A stretch of DNA of 64,000 bases from Schizochytrium sp. TIO01 (taxonomy: Eukaryota; Sar; Bigyra; Thraustochytrida; Thraustochytriidae): assembly GCA_004764695.1 (NCBI GenBank), contig SMSO01000014.1, positions 4,122,845-4,186,844 on the forward strand, written 5' to 3'. Each line of letters starts with the position of its first letter. Position 1 is the stretch's first letter. Shown here one piece after another: positions 42,077 through 52,193 of this stretch. The translations under genes were made by a program, and so were the position numbers. Below the pieces are notes generated by a model. It saw only the letters and a program-made list of their open reading frames with translations, was not told the DNA's origin and made no database searches.

Positions 42077-43123
42077 ATGGAGGCCGTCCCTGCCATAGAT
42101 AAGGCCAACCCTGCGCCCTCGGAGGCTGCCATGGAGGTTGAAGAGTCCTCTCGTGCCGAAGAAAGCGTTGGAAACTCAAGCACAGAGCCTAAGGAAGATT
42201 CCAAGGAGGACAATAAATCCAAAGAGCCCAAAGAATCTAAAGAATATGAGGAGCCAAAGGAGGCCAAGGAATCTGAAACTGTGAAGAGCGACTCCAAAGA
42301 TGTAAAAGACAGCAATGAGATTCAGTCCCAATTGGATCATCATGAAAATGAAGTTAAAACATCAGATTCTGGCGAGGGCAATGAATCTGACAAGAGAGAA
42401 GGGGAAGCAGTTCAACAAGTTCCAAATAAGAAGAAGCGCACTGCAGAGGAGATTTCGAGGGAAAGACTCTCAGAAGCGTGTTTTCTGGATGATAATTGGA
42501 TTCGTGCGTTTGGATTGTCTGTGCACAATGTCCTGGATTACTTTGCATGCAGTCCTTTCTATGACAGCTCGTGCAACAACGAAATCCTGCGGGCGCAGAA
42601 CTTAGGTCTTGAGATGTTAGCTGATATGCCTGGCGTTGAGTATCGCCTGCTGCACACTGGCCACGAACCCGTTCTTTTTGTCGTAGTGAAGCAGGAGCGC
42701 GCATCAAAAACCGTTGTGAGGCGTCAGGCGCTCTACTACATTCTTGACAAGGTAATCTACCAAGCTCCTACTTTGCAACGTCTAATTGCATCCAGACTCA
42801 CCAAATCAACCAACCACTTGCAAAGGGCTTTCGAAGAGATGTCTAATGCTGCACGTTATGCACCATCCCAGGGCTTCACGTGGCACTTTGAAGGTGACGC
42901 CCACAAGTCTTGGCGCATGTCCACTGAGGGCATGGCCTATGACCTCCGTCGTCGACGCCGTGATGAACAGCTCGAGCGTCGTGCAGAGGCCGAAATTGGC
43001 GGTTTGCTGAACTCCATCGCTGCCACCTTTGTTGGAAACAACAACGGTGCCAATACGAAAACCGAAAATGACTCCAAGAGCGCCACTGCAGGAGATACTC
43101 AGCAGCCAACAGCTAAACGTTAA
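42077..43123 (+). CDS. MED6: Mediator complex subunit 6
   Basis: A 348-residue protein. Residues 1-125 are an acidic/Lys-rich low-complexity leader (many KE, KEPKE and ESKE units). The conserved MED6 domain follows at about 133-265: DDNWIRAFGLSVHNVLDYFA, SPFYDSSCNNEILRAQ, GVEYRLLHTGHEPVLFVVVK, then YYILDKVIYQAPTLQRLIASR and QGFTWHFEGD. All are in the order and spacing of metazoan and fungal MED6. MED6 sits in the mediator head and joins it to RNA polymerase II during initiation. The frame is open upstream of 42077, but the ATG there (MEAVPAIDKANPAP) is the first sensible start. The KE-rich N-terminal extension is longer than in most MED6 proteins. Confidence 0.92.
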   Translation: MEAVPAIDKANPAPSEAAMEVEESSRAEESVGNSSTEPKEDSKEDNKSKEPKESKEYEEPKEAKESETVKSDSKDVKDSNEIQSQLDHHENEVKTSDSGEGNESDKREGEAVQQVPNKKKRTAEEISRERLSEACFLDDNWIRAFGLSVHNVLDYFACSPFYDSSCNNEILRAQNLGLEMLADMPGVEYRLLHTGHEPVLFVVVKQERASKTVVRRQALYYILDKVIYQAPTLQRLIASRLTKSTNHLQRAFEEMSNAARYAPSQGFTWHFEGDAHKSWRMSTEGMAYDLRRRRRDEQLERRAEAEIGGLLNSIAATFVGNNNGANTKTENDSKSATAGDTQQPTAKR

Positions 43124-44092
43124 CAGACTTGCAGCTAGTTGGGGCCACTTGGTTGCTATGTTATTAAGAACAAACTTTCTAACCGTCTATCTCGCGTCGT
43201 CTCTGGGTGCACGGGGCGCCCTGTAATCTTGCACATACTGCCGCGATGCCTTTTCTACGTCTACTGCAGAGGTGCGTTGAGAGAGGCGGTGGCTGCACCT
43301 GCGAGTAAGCTTACGAGAAGTAGACGTGACGAGCTGTGATTCTCTCTTGCATCGCCTTTAGCCCTCTAATCTTGCACGATATTGTAAGCAAAATGCAGCA
43401 GGCCCGTTTTTCAAGGAATAAGCTGCATTATACACTATGGTTGTATGCACAACGTAAGCTACACGCCCTACTAAATTGCGAAAGGGTGCACTACCTTCAA
43501 TTCAAGCTGTTCGTGCTCTCTCTGACTGAAGGGCAAGAGAACTAGATGGACGTTCTGAATACAAATGACTATCCTTGTTTAGTATTTCACGTTTTGATGC
43601 TATCTACACATGCTATCTACATATGACGCCACAATCTTTACTTTTCTTTAATTGCTACACAGGTTTTTCTTTTTCCTCAACATCAGTATATCTCATACTT
43701 TCCTACTTGTAGTGTCAAATTCTTGATGTCCACTGCAAATTATTGTATAGCTTGGTCTGCCCTCACCCTGGTGCCTTATGCCCAATAAATGGTTTGCTGG
43801 TGAACGTGAAAAGAGGTCACTATGTAAGATTGTACTAATGTCTGAAAGTCTAAACCTCTTCTTTTCCTTTTCCTTGAACTCGCTTTCCAGGAACCACTAC
43901 GGTCTCATAGTCCATTCCTAGGATCGCTGAGGAAGATAATATTTCTAGCTTTTTGAGGCAGATCGAGACAAAATCCTTCAACCAAAGCAAAAACCAAATA
44001 GGATATATACAAAGGGATAACGCGAGGCTGGCCGAGGAGGCCGTCGCAATTGAGGCGAGCTGCGGCGGCTGGACTGGCTCAGACACGCAAAA
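43124..44092. other. intergenic region upstream of the secreted beta-helix gene
   Basis: 969 bp with the MED6 3' flank and the promoter of the next gene. Short frames only; nothing recognisable. Confidence 0.65.
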
Positions 44093-46792
44093 ATGACTTC
44101 GATGGGGGCCCACGGACGCCTCGTGATGGCAGTCCTGGCCGTTCTGCTGGTCCAAATGCTGGACCTGACAAGGGCCAAAAGCTATCGCACAGATACAGGG
44201 TCTCGAAACCTTGAAGGAGACAAAACGATGAAAAGGAACGTTCAAGAAGAAAATATAATGACAAGTGCTTCGAAAGCACCCAAGGAATTTGACTGTGAGA
44301 TTCGAAAACTTGCAGTAGAGTATGCGTTCAAAATCCAACCATTTAGACCAAAATCCTTCTTTACAGAACTCGTCGCGGAGGTCAATGCGCCAGGGGGGCT
44401 TCCAGATGGTGAAATGCAGTGTGCTGCTGCTACGATGCCTGACCATGTGCCAGATTCGTACAGGCCACGGTTTGAGATTCCCGCTACACGAAGGTCGTAC
44501 TTTGTCGATGCAACCAATGGAAACGATCAGACCAATGATGGCTCCATTTCCAAGCCATTTGCGACAGCCAAACAGGCTCTAGATGCTATTCGCAAGGTTC
44601 GCGCAAACAACCCAGGAGACGCTGTCTATGGTATTGTTTTCCGCCAAGGTAGGCATTACGTCACCGAGACTCTCAGCCTTGGACCCGAGGACTCGAACCT
44701 CACCTTTCAGAACTACAACGGCGAGGAAGTATGGATCTCAGGAGCAATCCCTGTGCCTTTTGGGGGCACGACTAAGCGAATTTGGAAGCAGCATCCGAGT
44801 CAGGCCAGTGTCTGGGTGATGGACCTTGCCGACACCGATGTCAAGGAAATGACAGGCCTCCGTATCAATGGTAAACGGGCGGTTCGAGCACGGTATCCAA
44901 ACGGATGTACCTCTGACACACCTTTACCCTCTGGCTATTCGTGCAAAGGTTATCAGGAGGGAAATAAAGTTGTAGATCCACGCGATGGGTTTGGAAGCAA
45001 TTTGCTGAGTAAATCTTGGGTTTTACCTGAGCAGCCAACAACTCATCAAGAAGGCTGGCGCCAGATCACCGTGGAAAATCCCCTACGCAAAGAGGGTACT
45101 GCCTATCACTCCTACCAAATTGGTGTAGGCGGCACATGCGATGTGTATGATCCTCCAGCAGGTTACTGGTGTGGTTTGGGATGCTGGGGTGGGTCTTATC
45201 GCCCACCTCGCTGCATCACCCGGTGGCCTGCAGGTGTTGAAGTTGATGGACTTCTTCCCAATGGACCTTATGAAAATGTGGAAGATGCAATTGTCCAGGT
45301 GTGGCATCCTGGCCACTGGGCGTCATGGGCATTTGAGCTTGATGTGAATCGGACTAATGCTACCCATCTCATGTTTAGTCGTGGTGGTTTCCAAGATGGT
45401 CGTGGAGAAAACACAGGTGAATCTTTTTTTGTGGAAAATGTCAGGGAGGAGCTTGATGCCGACAATGAATTCTTTTTTGACAAAAAACAACAGGAACTCC
45501 TCTATGTTAGCTCCACTGGTGCCCCACCTGCTGATGGTGTGCTCGAGATCCCGACCCTTCGTACATTTCTGGATGTTCATGGAACCCAGTCCAAGCCTGT
45601 CAATAATCTACACGTCCTCGGACTTGGATTTCGTGACTCAAGACTCACATACATGGATAAGCATACAATGGTCTCAGGAGGTGACTGGGGTCTGAACAAG
45701 GTTGCGGCTATTGTTCTTAGAGGAGGGACAAACGATGCTAAAATTGATTCCTGCGTTTTTGAAGAGCTGGATGGAAACGCAATTCACATTCAAGGATATG
45801 CTCGTGGTCTTATGGTGCAAAATTCCGACTTTCATGTCTTGGGCGGCAACATGATTTCACTCCTGGGCGAAACCGAGGGAGAAACGTTGCCTTCTGAATG
45901 GGGTATTGGCTGGAATGGAACGGCAGGAAATCAGCCTCGTGGATCTGTTATTCGCAATAATGTTGGTTATCGTTGCGGACTTTTCATGAAGCAGACAGCC
46001 TTTATTTTTCAAGGCAAATCCATGGAAACCTTGGTGCAGAATAACATTCTTTTTCACTCACCTCGTGCCGCCATCAACTTGAACGATGGATTTGGAGGAG
46101 CAAACGTTTTCGAAGGCAATCTCATTTTCAATACAGTGAAGGAAACAGGAGATCATGGACCATTCAACTCATGGGATCGTCAACCCTTCGCGTATGGTTT
46201 CGATGTCAAGACCGGAGAGTACTTGATGGCCAAGAAGTCACCAGATGAGATCCGTGCTAATTTCATGATCGGGAATTATTACAGTCAGGAAAACATTGAC
46301 AATGATGACGGCTCGCAGACATTCAACACCCACCACAATGTATTTGTGTATGGTGAGAACGGTCTCAAAACTGATTTCTTTGGCCACTCCAATATTCATC
46401 ACGACAATCTTTACGCATATTGTGGTGGTAAAGGAGCAGTCGCCGGTCAAGATGTCACTCAGCCAGGTCAACAAGATCAGTTTTATAGCAACACTGTCGT
46501 GATGCTAAAAAATGGAGCCTATGTTGATTTCCCTTGTAAGTGCAATCTGAGTGATAACACGTGCACAAAGTTAGCAAACAACCAGATTTTCACACCTGAT
46601 GGTACATCTACAGAGCTCACATGTGGACATACTATGGCTGAGCTGGTAAGCCTGGGTTACGATTCAGGTACAACGTACGCCTCGTGGCCTGCTATCCCAG
46701 TTATTATCAAGAAAGCCCGCAAATTGCTGGGATTAGATGAGGAAGACATTCACTCAGGTCTTTTGTTCTCTGAGCTTGCACAACGCTCATAG
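44093..46792 (+). CDS. secreted right-handed parallel beta-helix protein (GH141-like/pectate-lyase-like fold)
   Basis: An 899-residue protein with an N-terminal signal peptide (GRLVMAVLAVLLVQMLDLTRA, about residues 8-28). From residue 136 there is a carbohydrate-active beta-helix start, YFVDATNGNDQTNDGSISKP followed by FATAKQALDAIRKVRA, and VFRQGRHYVTETLSL. Later coils read VRGG/VQNS style, with GGTNDAKIDSCVFEELDGNA and IHIQGYARGLMVQNSDFHVLGGN. The pattern resembles bacterial right-handed beta-helix glycosidases of the GH141 type and related lyase folds; substrate and reaction are unknown. Six or more Cys in the YRPPRC and FPCKCNLSDNTC segments suggest disulfides outside the cell. A role in degrading or remodelling external polysaccharide is inferred. 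Start is the ATG at 44093; a second at 44102 also keeps the signal peptide. Confidence 0.8.
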   Translation: MTSMGAHGRLVMAVLAVLLVQMLDLTRAKSYRTDTGSRNLEGDKTMKRNVQEENIMTSASKAPKEFDCEIRKLAVEYAFKIQPFRPKSFFTELVAEVNAPGGLPDGEMQCAAATMPDHVPDSYRPRFEIPATRRSYFVDATNGNDQTNDGSISKPFATAKQALDAIRKVRANNPGDAVYGIVFRQGRHYVTETLSLGPEDSNLTFQNYNGEEVWISGAIPVPFGGTTKRIWKQHPSQASVWVMDLADTDVKEMTGLRINGKRAVRARYPNGCTSDTPLPSGYSCKGYQEGNKVVDPRDGFGSNLLSKSWVLPEQPTTHQEGWRQITVENPLRKEGTAYHSYQIGVGGTCDVYDPPAGYWCGLGCWGGSYRPPRCITRWPAGVEVDGLLPNGPYENVEDAIVQVWHPGHWASWAFELDVNRTNATHLMFSRGGFQDGRGENTGESFFVENVREELDADNEFFFDKKQQELLYVSSTGAPPADGVLEIPTLRTFLDVHGTQSKPVNNLHVLGLGFRDSRLTYMDKHTMVSGGDWGLNKVAAIVLRGGTNDAKIDSCVFEELDGNAIHIQGYARGLMVQNSDFHVLGGNMISLLGETEGETLPSEWGIGWNGTAGNQPRGSVIRNNVGYRCGLFMKQTAFIFQGKSMETLVQNNILFHSPRAAINLNDGFGGANVFEGNLIFNTVKETGDHGPFNSWDRQPFAYGFDVKTGEYLMAKKSPDEIRANFMIGNYYSQENIDNDDGSQTFNTHHNVFVYGENGLKTDFFGHSNIHHDNLYAYCGGKGAVAGQDVTQPGQQDQFYSNTVVMLKNGAYVDFPCKCNLSDNTCTKLANNQIFTPDGTSTELTCGHTMAELVSLGYDSGTTYASWPAIPVIIKKARKLLGLDEEDIHSGLLFSELAQRS

Positions 46793-47382
46793 ACTTATCT
46801 TGATCACTTATCCTAGCAAACATAGACAGCGTTATGCTGTAATTTACGGGCTTACTATCTGCCTTTGTTGATGCTACCCTGCGAGTAACGAAGGAAGACT
46901 TTACTACCCTAGTTTAAAAGTCATAAATAGTGTTCTTTCTTATATTTTTTGAATAAATTGTTGTAAACGCTCGATTGATATTGCTGGAGGTAGTAACCAA
47001 AAATAATTATCGCCATTTCAATGATTTTGATATCACTTTGGGTTTATTTGCAGCGCTTAAGAAGGCAACTCGACTCTGCCTGAATTATAGAACTTCATTT
47101 GACAAGTAGAATATTGTCGAGGCGAAAGGGATTTTGGTATGATATAGTTAAATATGAGAGTTACCAGTTCGTCATTGGAAAGTAGAATTGCCTAGTAATA
47201 CCCTACTTCGTGGTAAGGTACTATTAGTTACTAGATACCTGGAGATGTGTGCGTTGAGTTGAATGTTAGGTTATAGATGTAACAGCAACAAAATGCGTAG
47301 CAAATAAATTCCTTTCTTACGACTCACAGAACTATTACAAAAGGTCAAGACCTTGAGGACAGCGCAAAGCAAAGCGGACGCA
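46793..47382. other. intergenic region
   Basis: 590 bp, AT-rich, with 3' flank of the beta-helix gene and promoter of the next gene. The 47353-47382 codons extend the downstream frame only to a TTG. No gene is supported. Confidence 0.7.
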
Positions 47383-48249
47383 ATGGAACGAAGCGAGCTC
47401 CAGCGGCAGTGGGAGCTGCATCGCTTTGATGGCCGAACGAGCTATGCTTCCTCTGTAGGTAAATACAAGACAGTAGATCGCGACTTTGAGGAACTGAGAG
47501 GTGCAGGTTGTGCAAGTAGAGTTCGAGCAGACCGCTTTCTCGGCACAGTAGCCAAGCCTTCCCATGACCACGAAGGACCTGGAGATAATCATTCGGGCTC
47601 GGGTCCCAGTAACAACCAACGCGAAGACATCTTGGCTGCAGACCATGTTGACTGGGCTGGGAATCTTGTGCCACTTAATCGGCGCAAGACGTTTGTGAAT
47701 GACTTACGGCAGCGGGGCAATCTTGCTGCTCAGGACGGTCACATTGTAGCTCGGGAAGAGTCGAAGATGGCTTCTGCGAGACGAAGGACAGGTCAGTATG
47801 TTAACCAGACTTCGGAAGGTGTGTGGCAAAGTTCTCCTGGGGCCCTTGACCCTTCTCAATGGCGAACATCATCACAAGACGCTTTAGGGGCACGTGATAA
47901 AGTTTTAAATAGCGGAAGAAGTAACGCCCCTCCAAATCAAACTTCTATTGGGGGGATTACATATCAAGGGCCTATCTCCGGTAGGAACGTCCCGTACGGG
48001 TCAAACCCACTCATGGAAACGGGGAGCTTTCAGAAGCCTCCTAAACCAACCTACGATAAAGAAAAGGGCGATTTCGTCAAGGGCTTAGATACACACTCTA
48101 TTGCAAAGAGTATGCGTAGACAAGGGATTCACCTTGCAGGAACGTCTGCCGCTGCATCTTCTCGCGCCGGTGATGATGTCCTCATTCTGGAAAATTATAA
48201 AGTTAACATGCCTGGCACCACTTTGCACACGCACCGCCATGCACGATGA
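47383..48249 (+). CDS. hypothetical 288-aa hydrophilic protein
   Basis: Not recognised. The 288-residue protein is hydrophilic, without signal peptide or membrane segment. The N-terminal 50 residues look ordered (MERSELQRQWELHRFDGRTS then VDRDFEELRGAG), as do a middle block (DWAGNLVPLNRRKTFVNDLR) and a C-terminal block (DTHSIAKSMRRQGIHLAG...VLILENYKVNMPGTT). Gly/Ser/Asn-rich linkers separate them. Even composition, ATG start and length make it very likely a real gene rather than a chance frame. Short ordered motifs in a disordered chain suggest a structural or adaptor protein, but no function is claimed. The stop at 48249 is convergent with the SYLF-like gene. Confidence 0.7.
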   Translation: MERSELQRQWELHRFDGRTSYASSVGKYKTVDRDFEELRGAGCASRVRADRFLGTVAKPSHDHEGPGDNHSGSGPSNNQREDILAADHVDWAGNLVPLNRRKTFVNDLRQRGNLAAQDGHIVAREESKMASARRRTGQYVNQTSEGVWQSSPGALDPSQWRTSSQDALGARDKVLNSGRSNAPPNQTSIGGITYQGPISGRNVPYGSNPLMETGSFQKPPKPTYDKEKGDFVKGLDTHSIAKSMRRQGIHLAGTSAAASSRAGDDVLILENYKVNMPGTTLHTHRHAR

Positions 48250-48680
48250 AACGTGATCAACATATTAACATTTGTCTTTAAATTTTAAAGAAAGCGTCTC
48301 TATTAATATTCGAATGGAAGCCTTTTGCTTAACTCAATGTACTGCAAAACCTCTTCAGATGTTGATGACGCTCTTTCATATGATTAAACAGTACTCAAGT
48401 ATCTTCGCATGTGTTTTCTTGTTAGCCCGCTTTGTTATGGGTGGAATAATTGACAACTATATCAACAGAATAGTACTACAATACAGTAGAAACTGATCTA
48501 TAAGTGATAGAAAAAGAAAAGGAGAAAATCATGGAAAGATATTTCTTAATTAAGCTTTCGATGAAGGCCAAAAAAAAAACATAGCATACGCGACGGTCAG
48601 TTTGAGTCCGATTAAATCAGCGTATGTTTGGACTGCAAAGTTAGTTATCGATCAACACTATTAATTAACAAAGTCAGGCT
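48250..48680. other. convergent intergenic region
   Basis: 431 bp, AT-rich, holding two 3' ends. A 74-codon frame at 48272-48496 is not supported. Confidence 0.65.
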
Positions 48681-49328
48681 TTATGGCTGAACAATCGCAT
48701 AAGATTTGAAGAGCAGCTCCAGCTCATCTCGCAAAATGCTGATTGATGCTACATCAGACTGCATGTGAGTTTTTGAAATATTCAGGCTTTCATTATCACA
48801 CTCAGCAGCACTGCTGCCAGATGAAGAGTTTGTTGACAAGGACGAACTCATACGTTTTAATTTTGATAGTGAGAATGATGGCAGTATAGATAACGAGTGG
48901 CTATACATATCGTCAATTTCGATGAGGCAGCCTGAGAGTGTTGTGGGCGCTCCAGAATTGAAAAATCCTTTGGCTGCTTCAGGGTTTTCAGGGTCAATAA
49001 ATATTTTACCTCCTTCCTGAAAAGAAGATAGAAGGCCCTCTTGCAAAAACATAATAGCAATCTCTCCATTTCCCAATTTACGTTTAGCTGCGTTGCTTAC
49101 ATGTACGGGCACAGGAGCACTCCAGCAGCGATCATTATGTAAACGTTTGAGCAGAACGCCGCTATGCGTGTACTCCTTGCCTTTCAGAAACGTATGTTTC
49201 GTCTTTGTTGTTTGGAGTAGCAAAACGGCCTCACAATCTTCCAAGGCCTCCGTTGTGCCTGACGGAGAGGCAGTACGAAGCTGCTGCACCGCCTGAGCGA
49301 AGTGACTTACGCCCTGTTGCGCCAGCAT
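48681..49328 (-). CDS. small SYLF (Ysc84)-like protein, divergent or truncated
   Basis: 215 residues from the ATG at 49328. The centre, LEDCEAVLLLQTTK followed by SGVLLKRLHNDRCWSAPVPV, resembles the SYLF/Ysc84 pattern in which a hydrophobic strand is followed by SGVVVARLPDG.WSAPSA. A later GCLIEIDD resembles the SYLF closing strand. SYLF domains bind phosphoinositides and actin regulators at membranes. The usual glycine-rich middle (GLG.G...G) is absent and the domain is short, so this is a weak match. The C-terminal 70 residues are Ser-rich. The frame is open upstream of 49328 to a stop near 49410, with GTG but no ATG, so a missing upstream exon or an alternative start is possible. Confidence 0.5.
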   Translation of the reverse strand: MLAQQGVSHFAQAVQQLRTASPSGTTEALEDCEAVLLLQTTKTKHTFLKGKEYTHSGVLLKRLHNDRCWSAPVPVHVSNAAKRKLGNGEIAIMFLQEGLLSSFQEGGKIFIDPENPEAAKGFFNSGAPTTLSGCLIEIDDMYSHSLSILPSFSLSKLKRMSSSLSTNSSSGSSAAECDNESLNISKTHMQSDVASISILRDELELLFKSYAIVQP

Positions 49329-50897
49329 TTCCACTCTAATTCTTAACTGCCAATTCTTGAGTTTTAAGAGCAAGTTTTGAGTGAAGTCCACTTCAGCACC
49401 GTGGACGTTTGGGTATTACTATTGTTGGAGCCAGGGCAGGGTTATAGCAGAGAGTAGTCTGGATGATATTATAGAGGTTTGCATACCCCTCCTAATGGCT
49501 GCCTGAGCTTGTCTAAGCTCAGAGCATTGCCATAATATGGTGCCAATTGATATCACAGATGCAAATAGGGTATTAAATGATATTGGTACTTTACGAATGA
49601 AATAATTCAGTACTTGGGTAGAATCTCATAATCCCCTGACCCCCTGAAAGGAAACTCACTTGGGTATGCAAGTTCTTTGATCAAATAAACTCCGTTTGTG
49701 AGACCGAAACCGCTCTCCAAAATGGCGCTCCAATGTGACTTTCCCTGGCAGCTTCTCACTTGTTTTCAGATGCCATTTTGCTGCTGGACTTGCATTTGCC
49801 CTAATTTTTCAGAATCATCCAAATACAGTTACAGACCTTAAAGCAGACCATCCACACTCCCGTAGGTTTGTTTGGTGGGACATCGTGATAACTCCGTTGG
49901 GTGATATTCCGCACAAGCGAGAATGTCTGGGCCGCTACATGGTCACGTGTGTGAAGGCATTCATATTATCAATTGATGCAGACTACATTGAATCACTATT
50001 AAGTGTTGATTATGCGGCAGGGCCATATATTTTTTTAATGGGTGAGGCTGGCCACCTCCTACTGAGGAAGTCTTCTTCGGGGCGAGATTCTTGCTCTATT
50101 GACTCGAGTGCTCCCTCGTTGTACATGGCAGGTATTTGATTGGGCAAGTTGCATAGTTTTCATTTAGAAAAGCATCTCTGTGATCATCCTTGGCAAATTC
50201 AGGGCCTCCCTTCTTGACCAATATACTCGAGGGAAGTGGTCACAATGGTCACCACTACCCACCGTGTCATATTTGCTTGTACCTTTCAACGGAACGTAAT
50301 GTTTTGAGCCAAAGTCTAGGCAGTACCTGGTAAATCAGAGGTCTATGCTGCTCTGATGTAATATCGTTTGGGTAGTCTCATTAATTGGTAACGATTCTTC
50401 TTCGTTATAGCAAATCACTTGATACTCAACATATCAATGACTTATCATAAATTTGGGTGCTGCGTATTTTGTCCGCCCCAAGTGGTTACATTTCTCAAGC
50501 ATGTTTTCTTAGTCTTTTCTCTTTTTTTCTTGTTTTAGAAAGTACCCTTTGACCATAATAGTAATCTGGAGATATTTCCATATCTATTCTACCTATGCAT
50601 AAGCCCAAAGCGTAACATTCTATAAGACTCTTCAAAGGGCATGCATATTTTAAGTAGAAGCAATACACAATGCTACTTCCGTGCTTCCTCTTGTTGTTGT
50701 CACGTTGCGAGTAAATACAATCAGTTAGTCATAAGAGCGAAAACTCGCTTTCATGGTGGTTTAGCTTGGCAGGTTATGGCAGTTATCTCATGTTGCCCAA
50801 GCTCTCAGCAATCTCGAGCAGCGCTGGCGTCATCTCAATTTACACATGGTCTCCTATACTTCTTTATTATTTTTAGGATTATCTTTCATCTTTAATC

Positions 50898-50920
50898 TTT
50901 TTTTTTTTTTTTTTTTTTTT
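50898..50920. repeat. T23 homopolymer
   Basis: 23 consecutive T followed by AAATAAAAG. Confidence 0.95.
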
Positions 50921-52145
50921 AAATAAAAGTTGGAAAATTAAAGGGTAGGCTTAGAGATAAATCTAACAATAAATAATCATAGCACTACTATCTTCGACTC
51001 TGCTTACGATGGCGTTTGGCATGAAAACAATCGCCATAAAGGTCGAAGTAGTGGACCTCAAATGCTTTGCCACGGAAACCGATCTACGCACTCAGGACAC
51101 CTGAAGAACCAGGATTGCAGAATCAAACAACTAAGAACCCAGTGAGGCTTCTTGGATACTTTTGCAAGTTTCGCTTGCCTTTTGCGCCAACTATTTCGAG
51201 GGGCTGCTCTGTAAGTTCAAGATGCTCTCGTGTTATTCTGGAGGCAGCAGAGCCATGGCTCGGGCGGCGGTTATCGAGTAATGCAATGGCGCTCGTGCGA
51301 GCGAGCGAGCGAGCGGTGGGTGGCGTGGCGTGGCTATCTTCTCAAGGCGTTGTGCACGCTCCTCGTAGGCCTGCCTGGTCGCGGTGCTGTTCAAGGTATT
51401 GTCTGCAAAGGCCACCGCAACCTCGCAGGCGTTTCACGTGGTTTGCACGACTTGCCTGAGCGAGTTGCACGTGCAAGTGGAATCAGGCCTCGCCACTGCA
51501 CCACCATTCGCCAGTGCGGAGTACTTCTCTCTCGGCGAGGCGTTTGGACCTCATCAGTGCGCGGCAAGTGCGACGCAGCCTCCTCGCACGCCGCGCGTGG
51601 CGTTTTGCGCGTTGTTAGATTTAGAGGAGGTCCTGGGCTTATCCCTAATTCCAGAGCTTGGTCATTACAGGGTTTAGAAAACGCCGTCCTCGCGCGAATG
51701 GCGATCGACAGTTCATGCCATTCCTGGCGCCGTCGTCAGTCCAGTCCACCCAGTCAGTCACTTGCAGCCTGCAGAACTCGTGGTGCCTTGGGTGAAGCAC
51801 CTGCCGAGGGGAGCTTACAATAGTCGTCGATTTGGATGTTCTCCACGACGATCGTCGCTGTCGAGAGCGTAAGCCACCGCAAGGCCTGCTCCAAGGTTGG
51901 CCTAAATGTGCGCGGCGACCTCCTTCTGATGCCGCCCGTTTCTGTTCAATCGGGCCAGCGAGTTTTGCCAGAGCGTTTGTTGGAGGCTTTGTGGTGCCGC
52001 GTACTCGGTGGGGACGCGAGGCTGTTCTTGTTGGGCTCCAGCTGACTCGAGGTGCTCTGAGCCCAACAACGGCACAGGCTCAGCACGAAGGTGCTCTGTG
52101 GCTACTGAAGGTCGAGGCTTTGGCTCTGCCGTTATCAAGACCCTT

Positions 52146-52151
52146 CATCAT

Positions 52152-52190
<39 letters not shown>
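52146..52190. repeat. (CAT)8(CAG)7 compound trinucleotide repeat
   Basis: Eight CAT units join directly to seven CAG units. Frames across it read poly-His/poly-Gln, but no gene surrounds it. Confidence 0.95.

Positions 52191-52193
<3 letters not shown>

Noticed and set aside
49735-50139. 134-codon frame at the left side of the gene desert
   Set aside because: It begins at GTG; the first ATG is only at codon 69, and nothing in it is recognisable.
51230-51823. 197-codon frame in a GC-rich patch
   Set aside because: Arg/Ser/Gly/Cys-rich, overlapped by other frames on both strands, no family resemblance; expected by chance in GC-rich DNA.
52146-52190. His/Gln-repeat protein over the CAT/CAG tract
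   Set aside because: The frame is short, flanked by non-coding-like sequence and has no family features; treated as a microsatellite.
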